Source of the DNA: Paguma larvata
Taxonomy: Eukaryota; Chordata; Mammalia; Carnivora; Viverridae
Length of the DNA: 64,000 nt
NCBI GenBank assembly: GCA_030068075.1
Contig: CM057839.1
Location: forward strand, 53,286,960-53,350,959
Reading direction: 5' to 3'
Shown here piece after piece: positions 40,201-48,645 of this stretch. Both the position numbers and the translations under genes were made by a program. Numbering within the stretch: the first letter of the stretch is position 1; every line of letters starts with the position of its first letter. Under the pieces are notes generated by a model. That model made no database searches. It saw only the letters and a program-made list of their open reading frames with translations, and was not told the DNA's origin.

Positions 40201-41255
40201 AGTTGATCTGCTTCTAGTTCCTTTAGGCGTGCTGTTAGAATTTGTGTTATTGATTTTTCTTGTTTCTTGAGATGGGCCTGGATTGCAATATATTTCCCTC
40301 TCAGGACTGCCTTTGCTGCATCCCAGAGCGTTTGGATTGTTGTATTTTCATTTTCATTTGTTTCCATGTATTTTTTAATTTCTTCTCTGATGGCTTGGTT
40401 GACCCAGTCATCTTTTAGTAGGTTATTTCTTAGCCGCCATGTTCTTGGATATTTTCCAGGCTTTCTCCTGTGGTTGATTTCAAGTTTCAAAGCATTGTGG
40501 TCTGACACAGTACACGGTATGATCTCAATTCTTTTATATTTATTCAGAGCTTCCCTGTGCCCCAGAATGTGGTCTATCTTGGAAAATGTACCGTGTGCAG
40601 ATGAGAAGAATGTAAATTCCTTTGCTTCTGGATGAAGGACCCTAAAGATGTCTGTGAGGCCCATCTGTCCTAATGTGTCATTCAGGGCTATTGTTTCTGC
40701 GGAGATTTTCTGTTTTGTTGATCTATCCAATGCCGAGAGTGGAGTGTTGAGATCCCCTACTATTAGGACGTTTTTATCGATGAGGTTGCTAATGTTTGTA
40801 ATTAGTTGTTTTACAAATTTGGGTGCCCCCAAATTCGGTGCGTAGATATTTACAATTGTTAGCTCTTCCTGCTGGATGGTCCCTGAGACTATTATATAAT
40901 GTCCTTCCTCATCTCTTATTACATCGTTCATTTTAAAGTCTAATTTGTCTGATATAAGTGTGGCTACTCCGGCTTTCTTCTGACTTCCAGTAGCATGGTA
41001 GATAGTTCTCCATCCCCTCACTTTCAATCTGAAGGTGTCTTCAGGTTTAAGATGAGTTTCTTGAAGACAGCAAATAGATGGGTCTTGTTTTTTAATCCAT
41101 TCTGTTATCCTGTGTCTTTTGATTGGCGCATTTAGTCCATTTACATTCAGTGTTAATATTGAAAAATATGGGCTTACAGTCACTGTATTATCTGTAAGAT
41201 TCATGTTTGTAAGGCTGTGTCTGGTAGTTTGTATTCTTTGCCTCCTTGTTTTCAT
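37281..41255 (-). CDS. L1 ORF2 protein: endonuclease, reverse transcriptase, Cys-rich domain
   Basis: The frame is 1324 codons, against about 1275 residues for human ORF2p. It makes the enzyme that nicks target DNA and copies L1 RNA into it. The N-terminal APE-type endonuclease (about residues 28-260) keeps N37, E66, D168/N170, R178, D228 in KIDHI, and S251/H253 in SDH. All lie 23 positions beyond the human numbering. The reverse transcriptase (about 480-800) has SPGPDGFP near 493, D623 in [21 protein letters not shown] near 681, and the catalytic FADD at 723-726. The C-terminal zinc-knuckle-like motif is C1153, C1157, H1165, C1170. Met1 overlaps the ORF1 stop (ATGA), and Met18 is an alternative start closer to the usual N-terminus. 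The last 26 residues (1299-1324) run past the usual family end into a purine-rich tract. No frameshift or stop is present. Confidence 0.97.
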   Translation of the reverse strand: MKTRRQRIQTTRHSLTNMNLTDNTVTVSPYFSILTLNVNGLNAPIKRHRITEWIKKQDPSICCLQETHLKPEDTFRLKVRGWRTIYHATGSQKKAGVATLISDKLDFKMNDVIRDEEGHYIIVSGTIQQEELTIVNIYAPNLGAPKFVKQLITNISNLIDKNVLIVGDLNTPLSALDRSTKQKISAETIALNDTLGQMGLTDIFRVLHPEAKEFTFFSSAHGTFSKIDHILGHREALNKYKRIEIIPCTVSDHNALKLEINHRRKPGKYPRTWRLRNNLLKDDWVNQAIREEIKKYMETNENENTTIQTLWDAAKAVLRGKYIAIQAHLKKQEKSITQILTARLKELEADQLKQPKPSRKREITKIRAQINHMETEKVVEQINETKSWFFEKINKIDKPLARLLKKKRERTQINKIVNEKGEITTNPSEIQAIIREYYEKLYATKLGNLEEMDSFLNSHTLPKLKREEIENLNRPITSEEIESVIKNLPANKSPGPDGFPAEFYQTFKTELIPILLKLFQKIETEGKLPDSFYEASITLIPKPDRDPAKKENYRPISLMNMDAKILNKILANRIQQHIKRIIHHDQVGFIPGLQGWFNIRKSINVIHHINKRKDKNHMILSIDAEKAFDKIQHPFLIKTLEKVGIEGTYLNIIKAIYEKPTANIILNGEKLKAFPLRSGTRQGCPLSPLLFNIVLEVLASAIRQQNKIKGIKIGKEEVKLSLFADDMILYMENPTESTKSLLELIHDFSKVAGYKINVQKSVAFLYTNNEAAEREIKKLIPFTIAPKTIKYLGINLTKDVKDLYTENYKKLMKEIEEDTRKWKNIPCSWIGRINIVKMAILPKAIYTFNAIPIKIAPAFFSKLEQTILKFVWNHKRPRIAKIILKNKTKAGGITIPDFNLYYKAVVIKTVWYWHKNRRIDQWNRIENSEMDPQVYGQLIFDKAGKCIQWKKDSLFNKWCWENWTATCKRMKLDHFLTPLTKINSKWIKDLNVRQETVKILEEKTGKSLFDLRRTNFLLDMSPKARELKAKMNYWDLIKIKSFCTAKETTNKTNRQPTEWEKIIANDISDKGLISKIYKELTKLQTRKTNNPVKKWAEDMNRHFSKGDIQMANRHMKRCSMSLSIREIQIKTTLRYHLTPVRVAKMNKSGNYRCWRGCGEVGTLLHCWWECKLVQPLWKTVWRFLKKMKIELPYDPAIALLGIYPRDTGMLMHRSTCTPMFIAALSTIAKSWKETKCPSTDEWIKKLWYLYTMDYYVAMRKNEIWPCVATWMELEGIMLSEISQSEKDRYHMFPRIGGLCETKQKPGGGEEGKEKKDTEREGDKT

Positions 41256-42241
41256 AGAGTGCCCCTCAGGATCTCTTGCAGTGCTGGCTTATTTGTGATA
41301 AATTCTTTCAGTTTTTGTTTGTTGGGAAAAACCTTGATCTCTCCTTCTATTCTGAATGACAGGCTAGCCGGATACAGAATTCTTGGTTGCATGTCCTTCT
41401 TGCTCATCACATTGAAGATGTCCTGCCATTCCTTTCTGGCTTGCCAAGTTTCCGTAGATAAGTCTGCTACTACCCTTATAGGTCTCCCTTTGTATGTTAG
41501 GGTTCTTTTGTCCCTAGCTGCTTTCAGGATTCTCTCCCTATCTTTGTATTTTGCCAGCTTCACTATGATGTGCCGTGCAGAAGGTCTATTCAAGTTACGT
41601 CTGAGGGGAGTTCTCTGTGCCTCTTGGATTTCCATGCCCGTTTCCTTTCTCATGTTGAGGAAGTTCTCAGCAATGATTTGTTCCAGAACCCCTTCGACTC
41701 CTTTCTCTTTCTCTTCTTCCTCTGGAACTCCTATGATACGGATATTGTTTCTTTTGACTGCATCGCTCAGCTCTCGAATTCTCCTTTCCTGTTCCTGGAT
41801 CAGCTTCTCTCTCTTTTTATCTGCTTCCTCTTTTTCAATGATTTTGTCTTCTAATGCACTAACTCTTTCCTCTACCTCTTCAATCCGTGCTGTGGTTGCT
41901 TCCAGTTTCCCCTGTATTTCTTCCAATGTCTTCTTTAATTCTTCCTGACCGTTTTTAAGGTCTTTGAACTTTGCCTCGTAGGACCCCTTGCATTCATCTA
42001 AGCTTTTTTCAAGGCCAGCAATTAGTTTTATGATTAACATTCTATATTCAAGTTCTGTTATGTTGCTTATATCTCTTTTCATTAATTCTTGAGCTGTCAC
42101 TGCTTCTTGTAGACTCTTTTGAGGAGAATTCTTCCGTCTCGTCATTTTGGCTGGATGTGTTATGGGTTGTTTCTTGAAGTTGCCCTGGAAAGGAAAACTG
42201 ACAGACACACAGAACACAGAAATACTCAAACGTACCGACAA
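41252..42241 (-). CDS. L1 ORF1 protein: trimeric RNA-binding chaperone
   Basis: The open frame is 329 codons. The likely real start is Met33 (ATG at 42145-42143, in context CCAAAATGAC), giving 297 residues, against 338 in human ORF1p. The first 32 codons are probably 5' UTR that happens to be open. ORF1p coats L1 RNA and acts as a nucleic-acid chaperone in the L1 ribonucleoprotein. In residue numbers from the long start, 60-160 is Lys/Glu-rich heptad-like sequence that suits the trimerising coiled coil. About 165-250 is the RRM-like domain (IRIIGVP at 167, [16 protein letters not shown] at 224). About 255-322 is the C-terminal domain ([11 protein letters not shown], then ARKEW, then YPASLSF at 290-296). 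The stop TGA (41254-41252) overlaps the ORF2 ATG. The C-terminus ends earlier than in human ORF1p. Confidence 0.95.
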   Translation of the reverse strand: MSVRLSISVFCVSVSFPFQGNFKKQPITHPAKMTRRKNSPQKSLQEAVTAQELMKRDISNITELEYRMLIIKLIAGLEKSLDECKGSYEAKFKDLKNGQEELKKTLEEIQGKLEATTARIEEVEERVSALEDKIIEKEEADKKREKLIQEQERRIRELSDAVKRNNIRIIGVPEEEEKEKGVEGVLEQIIAENFLNMRKETGMEIQEAQRTPLRRNLNRPSARHIIVKLAKYKDRERILKAARDKRTLTYKGRPIRVVADLSTETWQARKEWQDIFNVMSKKDMQPRILYPASLSFRIEGEIKVFPNKQKLKEFITNKPALQEILRGTL

Positions 42242-42587
42242 ATGGTCCAGACAAGCAGTTCACAACAGAAAAAAATAACAAGTGACTCTCTGAGGGCAAT
42301 GTCCTGAAGTAACAGCTACACGTTAAGGACAGGGTATGTAGTGTGCTGGTGGCAGAGCATATATAGACAGAATAATGACTGGTGCAGGGAGAAGAAGGAA
42401 ATGGACTTTGCCCAGGTAGAGCGACTAAAGGGTTTAATCCAGACTGATAGAAATCAGAATAAGGACAGGTGCGAGGGAAAAGGAATAAAGATCGATGTCG
42501 TCTAGATGAACTTATACGGCCTGGTTATTCCAGAAAAAGGGCTAGGGAAGTAAAGAAGAGGTTGTAGGACATGTCCTCAAAGAGTGG

Positions 42588-42704
42588 GTTAAAAAACAAA
42601 ACAAAAACAAAAAACAAAAAACAAAAAACAAAACAAAAAAAACCCAAACAAAACAAACAAACAAACAAAAAACAAAAAAACAAAAAACAAAAAGAACGAA
42701 AAAA
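42588..42704 (-). repeat. Long GTTTTTT/GTTT-type tract in the L1 5' UTR
   Basis: The plus strand shows about 115 bp made only of A and C apart from rare exceptions, in units such as aaaac, aaaaaac and aaac. In L1 RNA this is a U-rich, G-punctuated stretch about 450 nt before ORF1. It has the look of a slippage-prone microsatellite, so its length probably varies between copies. Confidence 0.85.
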
Positions 42705-43049
42705 ATGATTAAGCCAGTCAGTACCCTGGATGACCAGCTCAGGGATGGGGATCGGTAGGAATGAGAAAGGGAGGGATAAATTTAAAAAGAAGAAATGACT
42801 GGCGTTACTCCAGGCAGCAATCTCCACTTGGATCAGTCGCTCCTGCTGATAGTTTGGGAGGGGCGTGGTTTAGTGTAGGCGGGTCCGGCCTCCACTGCTG
42901 CAGGGATGGCTTCTGGGGTGACTTCCTGGCTTGTGAGACAACAATGGCGTCTCTCCAGACCCGCGCCACCAGTCCTGGAGGCTTTATTCGCCCCTTTATT
43001 TCTGTTCTCTCTCCACCGCCCACGCCAGCCTAGTGTGGTTTACTGGAGC

Positions 43050-43430
43050 CGCGCCTGGGGCTGCCTGGGTGCCTGCTGCCTATCCAGGCAGAGTGCGTGC
43101 CCGGAGGCGCTGGGCGAGGGTGGCGCGGTGGCGCGGCCCTCTGCTACCCCCCGATTTGGCTATAACTGTGCGGGGGTTAGAGGTGCTCCGCAGGAGCCGC
43201 CGCCTGAGTCCCCCCTGCCTGTCCCGGCAGCGCGCGCGCCCCGGAGGCGCTGGGCGAGGGTGGCGCGGTGGTGCGGCCGTCTGCCACCCCCCGATTTCGT
43301 TATAATTGTGCCGGGGTTAGAGGTGCTCCGCAGGCGGCGCCGCCTGCGTCCCCGCTGCCAGTCCCTCCCGCGCGCGTCCCAGTGGCTCAGGACGAGGTTG
43401 GTGCGGTCCCAGCAGCGCGCGGGGATTGCT
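43050..43430 (-). repeat. 140-bp tandem repeat inside the L1 5' UTR
   Basis: Two full GC-rich units, 43101-43240 and 43241-43380, align without gaps at exactly 140 bp and about 87% identity by eye. Shared blocks include ccggaggcgctgggcgaggg (43101 and 43241) and aggtgctccgcagg (43181 and 43321). Weaker partial similarity extends before (from about 43046) and after (to about 43430), so the array is roughly 2.5-3 units. It resembles the idea of rodent L1 promoter monomers, but the sequence is unrelated as far as I can tell. Confidence 0.85.
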
Positions 43431-43770
43431 GCTGTTTGCCACTGAACTTCTCTTCAAAAGCCCTGCATTTAGGGCCTGGATGGTAGTGGTCTCACCCGCT
43501 CTGGCCCTCTCGTTCAGATGTTGTTCGGTCGGCACTTTCCCAGCTATCTCCGAAGACGCTCACCCTCCCCTCAGCTCAACTTCCCGAGTTCGAGTTCGTT
43601 TTATCCGACCCAGATTAAACTCACAGTTCAGTTGGGCCGTGTCTGTGTTCGCCTTAGTTTCTTGTCAGCTCTAGCACCTTTTCCCCCCGATTTTTGGAGT
43701 TGAGAGAGAGACAATGGTTTCAGTCGTCCCCCTTTAAAGGGCAAGCGAAATACTGGAGCCCCCTACTCCT

Positions 43771-43780
43771 CCGCCATGTT
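43771..43780 (-). promoter_or_regulatory. YY1-type motif at the L1 5' end
   Basis: On the L1 strand the sequence is AACATGGCGG, matching the YY1 consensus AANATGGCGG. It sits within the first few tens of bases of the element, where human L1 also has a YY1 site that sets correct transcription initiation. Binding is inferred, not shown. Confidence 0.75.
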
Positions 43781-43813
43781 GCCTCCTCCTCCTAACAGCC
43801 TTTTAAAAGAGGG

Positions 43814-43823
43814 GGGCACTATT
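43814..43823. repeat. Target-site duplication, 5' side of the full-length L1
   Basis: gggcactatt, the partner of 37103-37112. Here it is preceded by a run of six Gs in total, where the other copy has three. This looks like G-run slippage at the junction. Confidence 0.85.
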
Positions 43824-46800
43824 GTAAATTGTTCCTCTTGGAGTTTCTAAGTTGGAGCGTCCCTAGGAGAGAGGATTCTACAAATACTCAGTCTCATTGT
43901 TCTCATATGTCTGTACTTTGTTCATACAGTAGGTCTGACTTTGTTAGACCCTGGAGACTTTGACCCTGGAAGACATTACCAGATTTGTTCTTTCATCTTC
44001 CAATTCCCCATCTGTGGTCCTAAAGTGCCAATGTAATTTACCAACAGTTACCAGCAGCACAGATATATGGATGAGCTTTCTGAAATGCTGCCTCAAATCC
44101 CCTTCTAGAGAAATCCATCTAAACATCCCGTTCCCAATAATTCAATTTCTTTGGATACTTTGGTTCACTTTGTTCTGATTTTAGAAGCAAGAAATGCAGT
44201 GCAAGATATTTCTGAGCTGGGAATTTGCCTTCCCATTGCAGAAGTGCAGCAGCAACCCCAGAGAGAAATTTTTCAAGTCTGCAGAGAAAACAAGGGCTGG
44301 AAAAATGTTTGTTTATTGCCAGCTCTCCCCACAGCCACTTACATAAGAGCTCGTGCTGAGACAGGCTGTCCTGCCCAGACTCAGGATCAAGAGTTATGCT
44401 CCTTGGGACGATGACAGAAACAATGTGGGAACCACAGAGCCATGGCCCATGACGCAGTCCAGGAAGGAAAACCAAGTGTTGTGTGGCGATTAGTCCTTTC
44501 ACAATGGTGTGATGGTTTCCTGGGGTGTTTCAAGCTTGTGGGGTGTGGCACAATCTGGGGATGGGAGGGGGGAAGCCTCTGTGAGCAAGATACAGCTAAA
44601 GAATGGTTCCTCGTTTTCCTATTTTGAAGATAAAACAATGCACAAAACTGTGTGAGCTGACGGGCAGAGTCAAAAGTTCAACTCTCTCCCGACCTTCCAG
44701 ATCCATTCTGATTCTTGAGCTACATAAATAAACACTATATCCAAATCTGGGAGCGTTTAAAAAGTTTGGACAAATTTGTGTAGATTTTGTTCAACAGTTT
44801 ACTGCACTATATAGATATTTTTTCTTCACAAAACAAACATGAAAAACTAAGTCTGCCAGAAAAAAATGCAAAAGCCTTTTAGAGCTTGCCTGCCCCCATG
44901 CTGTTACTGAAAAGCAGATGTGATGGGCAGAGATGCCGGCCTGTAATCAAGCCCGTGAAGCAGCCGTGAAGCAGTCTAAACTATTCTCAACAGCCTCCCT
45001 CTAAAGGAGGCGCCACAGCTTCTTTGTGTAGACTGTTCCAGGCTTTAAGTGAATATCACAAAAACATTTTCCATATGTTTTAACTTAACTTCTGGTTTAA
45101 ACGCGGGCCCATTCATCCTGTTCCCTCCTTCACAGCCTTCATGAGTAATTGTCCACTGACTTTCCTGCTTGCCATTCATACCTGGGTGTGCATTTTTCTT
45201 TACTCCAGACACACCTAACTCTTAGCGTCTGTCGTCACAAATAAGGTTTCTGCTTGTTGCTTTGGAATGACAAGTTGCAACTAGCACAACCTTACACACG
45301 TAGGAGATAGTCAGTGGGTAGCTCTCCTCTCTCTCTCTCTCTCTCCTTGCTTCTCCTGCTACATTTTCTACTTCCCTCCCCTTTCCCAATTTTTCTTTCT
45401 TTTCTTCTCCCTCTGCCGCAAAAACATTGTGCTTACCAGTGAATCTACTGAGTATTCTCTAAAGCTCTGATTTACACCAAACGAGTAACACCATGTTCAC
45501 AAAATAGAACAGCACTCACTTTGGGACCCCAACTTTGGCCTGAATCTATGTGACTTTGGAGTCATAATTTATTTTAACCAAGTTGAGGTCCAAAAAGAGC
45601 AAAGGTAGTGGGACCCTATGTTTCACCCTTGGATTCTGTCTCACTGGACCTCACACATAAGAATCTTTACTTGCATGATTTCCCATCCTTTCTTCCTCCC
45701 AACTCTTCCGCAAATCATCACAGACAGGATGGACTCTGAGACTAATAGTTTCTGATTTTTCGTTCACTTTTTGGCATCTCTAGGAAAGAGGAAAACTGAG
45801 AAACATTCTAAATTATTCAGGACTCATGGGTTACAAATGGAACCCGTCTTAAACCAGCTTAACCGTATTTATTTGTTCATATAAACAAAACATTAAAAAA
45901 AAAGATGATTGGATTAAGGGATATCTTCAGAACTCTCTCATTCTCTCCTTTTTGCTCTTGCTTGATGCCATTTTCCCAGACCAGCTCCTCCATGGAAGTG
46001 GGGACATGGCCATGGGTAAAGCTCACCTCCTCATAGCTCATGTGCTGAGTAGATAGGATTTTCCTCCCTTTCACCCTATGGATTGGAACAAAAAAAATCC
46101 AAGATTAGTTCCTGATTGGCTCATTCACTATGGCTAAACGTGTGAGGTATGTGATTGGCTTTCCTGGGTCTCCTGTGGTCAGGGGGCCAGCATGTGTCTG
46201 TGATCAGAGGAAAGGTGATGGAGAGTTCTAGGAAGACTAAGTAAGAGTCAATATAGCATCTGAGGAAAAGAGCTCTGTGGACACCAGGCCTGTTGGCAGA
46301 TGATACCTCCCTAGTATCTTCCTCCCTATCCTCAGAGCCCCAGAAGTGAGAGTTAAATACTACATGTATTCTAAGGGTTCTCAGACCCTTTGCATGAAGA
46401 TATAACAATAGTCAATATCCTACCATCCTGGTGGAGGAAAGATAGGGACAGTTTGTCTGACTTTCCTACCAACACCAAGAAGTAATTAGAGATGAAATTT
46501 GGGATTCACAAAAAATTACAGACTCTCTGAGAGTCTGATAATTGGAGAAGATAGAAGGGAATCTAGATGATTTCTTATCTCTGCCAGAGCTTTACAAAGA
46601 AGGATGATGATGGGTGGTAAAAGACCTTATAGAGGATTTTGCATTAGGTGAGAGCTGGACAAAGAAACTCCTAAAGTTCTTTAGACTCTGAGACCATGAG
46701 TCTGTGAAACCACCTCAACTTGAAATCAGTTGATTTTTTTTCCTTAAGTTGTTCAGGACCTTTTCTCACTCCCTCACTTTTGCTGATTTTAATGACCAGC

Positions 46801-47180
46801 AACCCTTGTAGTAGAGGATTCCATCTAGGTATCTCATATAAACACCACCCCCAACCCCCAGACCCTCCTGCTTGGCAGTGTAAGCCCATACCCTTAAACC
46901 TGGGAATTCTCAGGCCTTTAGAAACTAGAAAGTCTTTCACTGGCCATCATCTCATTCTGGCCAACATTGGCGAGCCTCCTTTTCTATAAATTTTGGCATT
47001 TTTGTTCCTTATCTTTGTGTCTTGACCATATTAACCAGATCACAGCTGAGAAGGAAGCCTGAGGTTGAATACAGAGACCTAGAATATCTTTATACTAACT
47101 TTTCCTGATTACAAAGAATTTGAGAAGTCAAGAAAGCAAGAGGAAGAGTTGATCTTTGTCTCATTTTCCAACTCTCTTCC
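43824..47180. other. No gene; repeat-poor 3.3-kb stretch, 5' flank of the L1
   Basis: The longest repeat-free section near the L1. It contains a (CT)n run at 45328-45346 and short chance frames up to 127 codons. It could hold conserved noncoding elements, but nothing in the sequence alone proves that. Confidence 0.45.
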
Positions 47181-47654
47181 TGTGATAGGCAGAAAAATAA
47201 CCCCTAGAGATGTTCATATCCTAATCCCTGGAAACTGTGAATATGTTATTTTATGTGGCAAAGAGGAATTCTCGCTGCTATTAAGCTGACTTGAAGATAG
47301 GAGATTGACCGGGGGAGCCCAGTGTAATCCCAAGGGTCCTTCAAAGTAGAAGAGGGAGACAGGAGTGGAGTAATACAATGTGAGAAGTACTCCACATACC
47401 ACTGCTGGCTTGAAGACAGGAGAAGGGAGCCACGAGCCAAAGAATAGAGACAGCTTCTAGAAACTCTAAAGGCAAGGAAGCAGATTCTTCTATGTTGCCT
47501 CGAGAGAGGAAGGTAGCCCTGCAAACACTTAGATTTTAGCCCCGTTAGACCCACATCAGACTTCTGACCTATAGAACTGCAAGATAATAAATTTGGGTTG
47601 TCCAAGCCACTAAATTTGTGCCTATTTGTTACAGACATGGTAAGAAGATAACAC
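47181..47654 (+). mobile_element. Old LTR-like repeat, TG...CA ends
   Basis: It begins tgtgataggcagaaaaataa and ends in agataataaatttgggttgt, then aagccactaaatttgtg and ...aacaca. The 3' part parallels the element at 6787-7234, so it is probably the same superfamily but a different subfamily. Confidence 0.6.
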
Positions 47655-47749
47655 ATTTCCTATCTATTTCATGTGTATTCTGAAATGTTAGATCCTTTAG
47701 GATTCCAACTGCCAAACTATATAGAGACAAGAGAGCTTAGCAGACAGGG

Positions 47750-47875
47750 TGAATAGACTTGATATTGACTCTGTTATGACTTCACTTTGTGACTTTGGGT
47801 AAATCAGTTTCTCTGGTCCTCAGTTTCCACATCTATAAAATGAAGTAGTTTTACTAAACAATCTCAAAAGGTTTT
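47750..47875 (+). mobile_element. MIR fragment
   Basis: gactttgggtaaatcagttt, ctctggtcctcagtttccac, atctataaaatgaagtag. Confidence 0.75.
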
Positions 47876-48410
47876 CTCCCTTTAAGTTCAGAGATTTGAT
47901 ATCCTTGACCTTTTCTTCATGGTGTAGAATGCTCTGCAAGCCCCAGCTGACCACCCCCACCATAGCTCATGGCAGACCTTTGGATAGGGAAAAACGGTCT
48001 GTGTGGTTACGGCTCTCTTAGGTCTTACACAGAGTGAGCAAGGGCGGAAGTGGTCATAATAGGCACAGAAGCTTCCCAGTTTGCTTTCTGTACTCAGGCA
48101 GAAAATATCTAATGCTAAGTAAGCACTGGAGGGGCTAAGGTTCTGGAGAATTCCTAAACCCACCTGATGACAGAGGTCCTCCTGAAGGAGGGGAGGCTGT
48201 GTTAGCTTCGAAGGAGGTGTGTGTTAGCTTTGGATAGGATATTCAGTGCATCAGTAGTGGCAAGAGGCAAGGCCCAGAATGAGTTGGGCATGGTGAATAG
48301 ACCAGGCTGATAGAAGAGAAAGAAGAGTTTTTAGTGGACATAAAGTCAGAAAGACCTGTTAAAACCAGATGGTGAGGGCCTTTAAAAATTCCAGGACAAG
48401 GATATAAAGA
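47876..48410. other. No gene recognised
   Basis: Unique sequence. A repeated phrase, ggaggtgtgtgttagcttt / ggctgtgttagcttcg, lies near 48190-48230. Confidence 0.4.
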
Positions 48411-48425
48411 CTGAGTCACCTCCTT

Positions 48426-48630
48426 TTTAAAAAATATTTTTTAAATTTATTTCTTTTGAGAGAGAGAGAGTGAGGGAGGGGCAGTGAGAGAGGATGAGAG
48501 AGAAAATCCTAAGCAGGCTCCACTGTCAGTGTGGAGTCCAATGTGGGGCTCAAACTCAAGAACTGAGAGTTTGTGACCTGAGCCAAAACCAAGAGTCAGA
48601 AGCTTAACAGACTGAGCCACCCAGGTGCCC
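48426..48630 (-). mobile_element. Felid tRNA-Lys SINE, minus strand
   Basis: Complete but diverged. The target duplication ctgagtcacctcctt (48411-48425) pairs with ctgagtgacgtcctt (48631-48645), two mismatches. Confidence 0.9.
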
Positions 48631-48645
48631 CTGAGTGACGTCCTT

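Larger units (their letters stand above)
37111..43813 (-). mobile_element. Full-length LINE-1 (felid/carnivore L1), both ORFs intact
   Basis: This is a complete non-LTR retrotransposon of about 6.7 kb on the minus strand. In L1 orientation it runs: 5' UTR (about 43813 down to 42146), ORF1, ORF2, a short 3' UTR with an AATAAA signal, and an A tail (a T-run on the plus strand from 37111). The exact 10-bp direct repeat gggcactatt at 37103-37112 and 43814-43823 is the target-site duplication. It can be stretched to about 12 bp if a G-run length change is allowed. Both reading frames are uninterrupted, the 5' end carries a YY1-like motif where active L1s have one, and the tail is long and nearly pure. 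I infer a recent insertion. L1s are copied by target-primed reverse transcription of their own mRNA. The exact 5' boundary is uncertain by about 15 bp because the junction contains ttttaaaagagg of unclear origin. Confidence 0.96.
42146..43813 (-). promoter_or_regulatory. L1 5' UTR / internal promoter
   Basis: About 1.66 kb lies between the L1 5' end and the ORF1 start, longer than the human 5' UTR of about 0.9 kb. It has three parts, read in L1 direction: a 5'-terminal block with the YY1-type motif; a strongly CpG-rich section (about 43420-42830) containing a 140-bp tandem repeat; and a T-rich section with a long GTTTTTT-type tract before ORF1. L1 transcription starts at the element's first base from such an internal Pol II promoter. 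The CpG density stands out sharply from the AT-rich surroundings and implies normal silencing by methylation. Promoter activity itself is inferred from position and family. Confidence 0.85.

Noticed and set aside
38197..40845. Several plus-strand frames of 65-122 codons
   Set aside because: All are antisense shadows of the intact L1 ORF2.
41217..41948. A 243-codon plus-strand frame
   Set aside because: It is the antisense shadow of L1 ORF1 and has no independent features.
42906..43445. A 179-codon plus-strand frame antisense to the L1 5' UTR, resembling in position the antisense ORF0 of primate L1
   Set aside because: It lies in GC-rich tandem repeats whose 140-bp period is not a multiple of three. 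Successive repeat units are therefore read in different frames, which is the pattern of a chance open frame.
43824..47180. Considered as a conserved gene region because it is repeat-poor
   Set aside because: No coding exon or RNA gene could be supported from the sequence alone.
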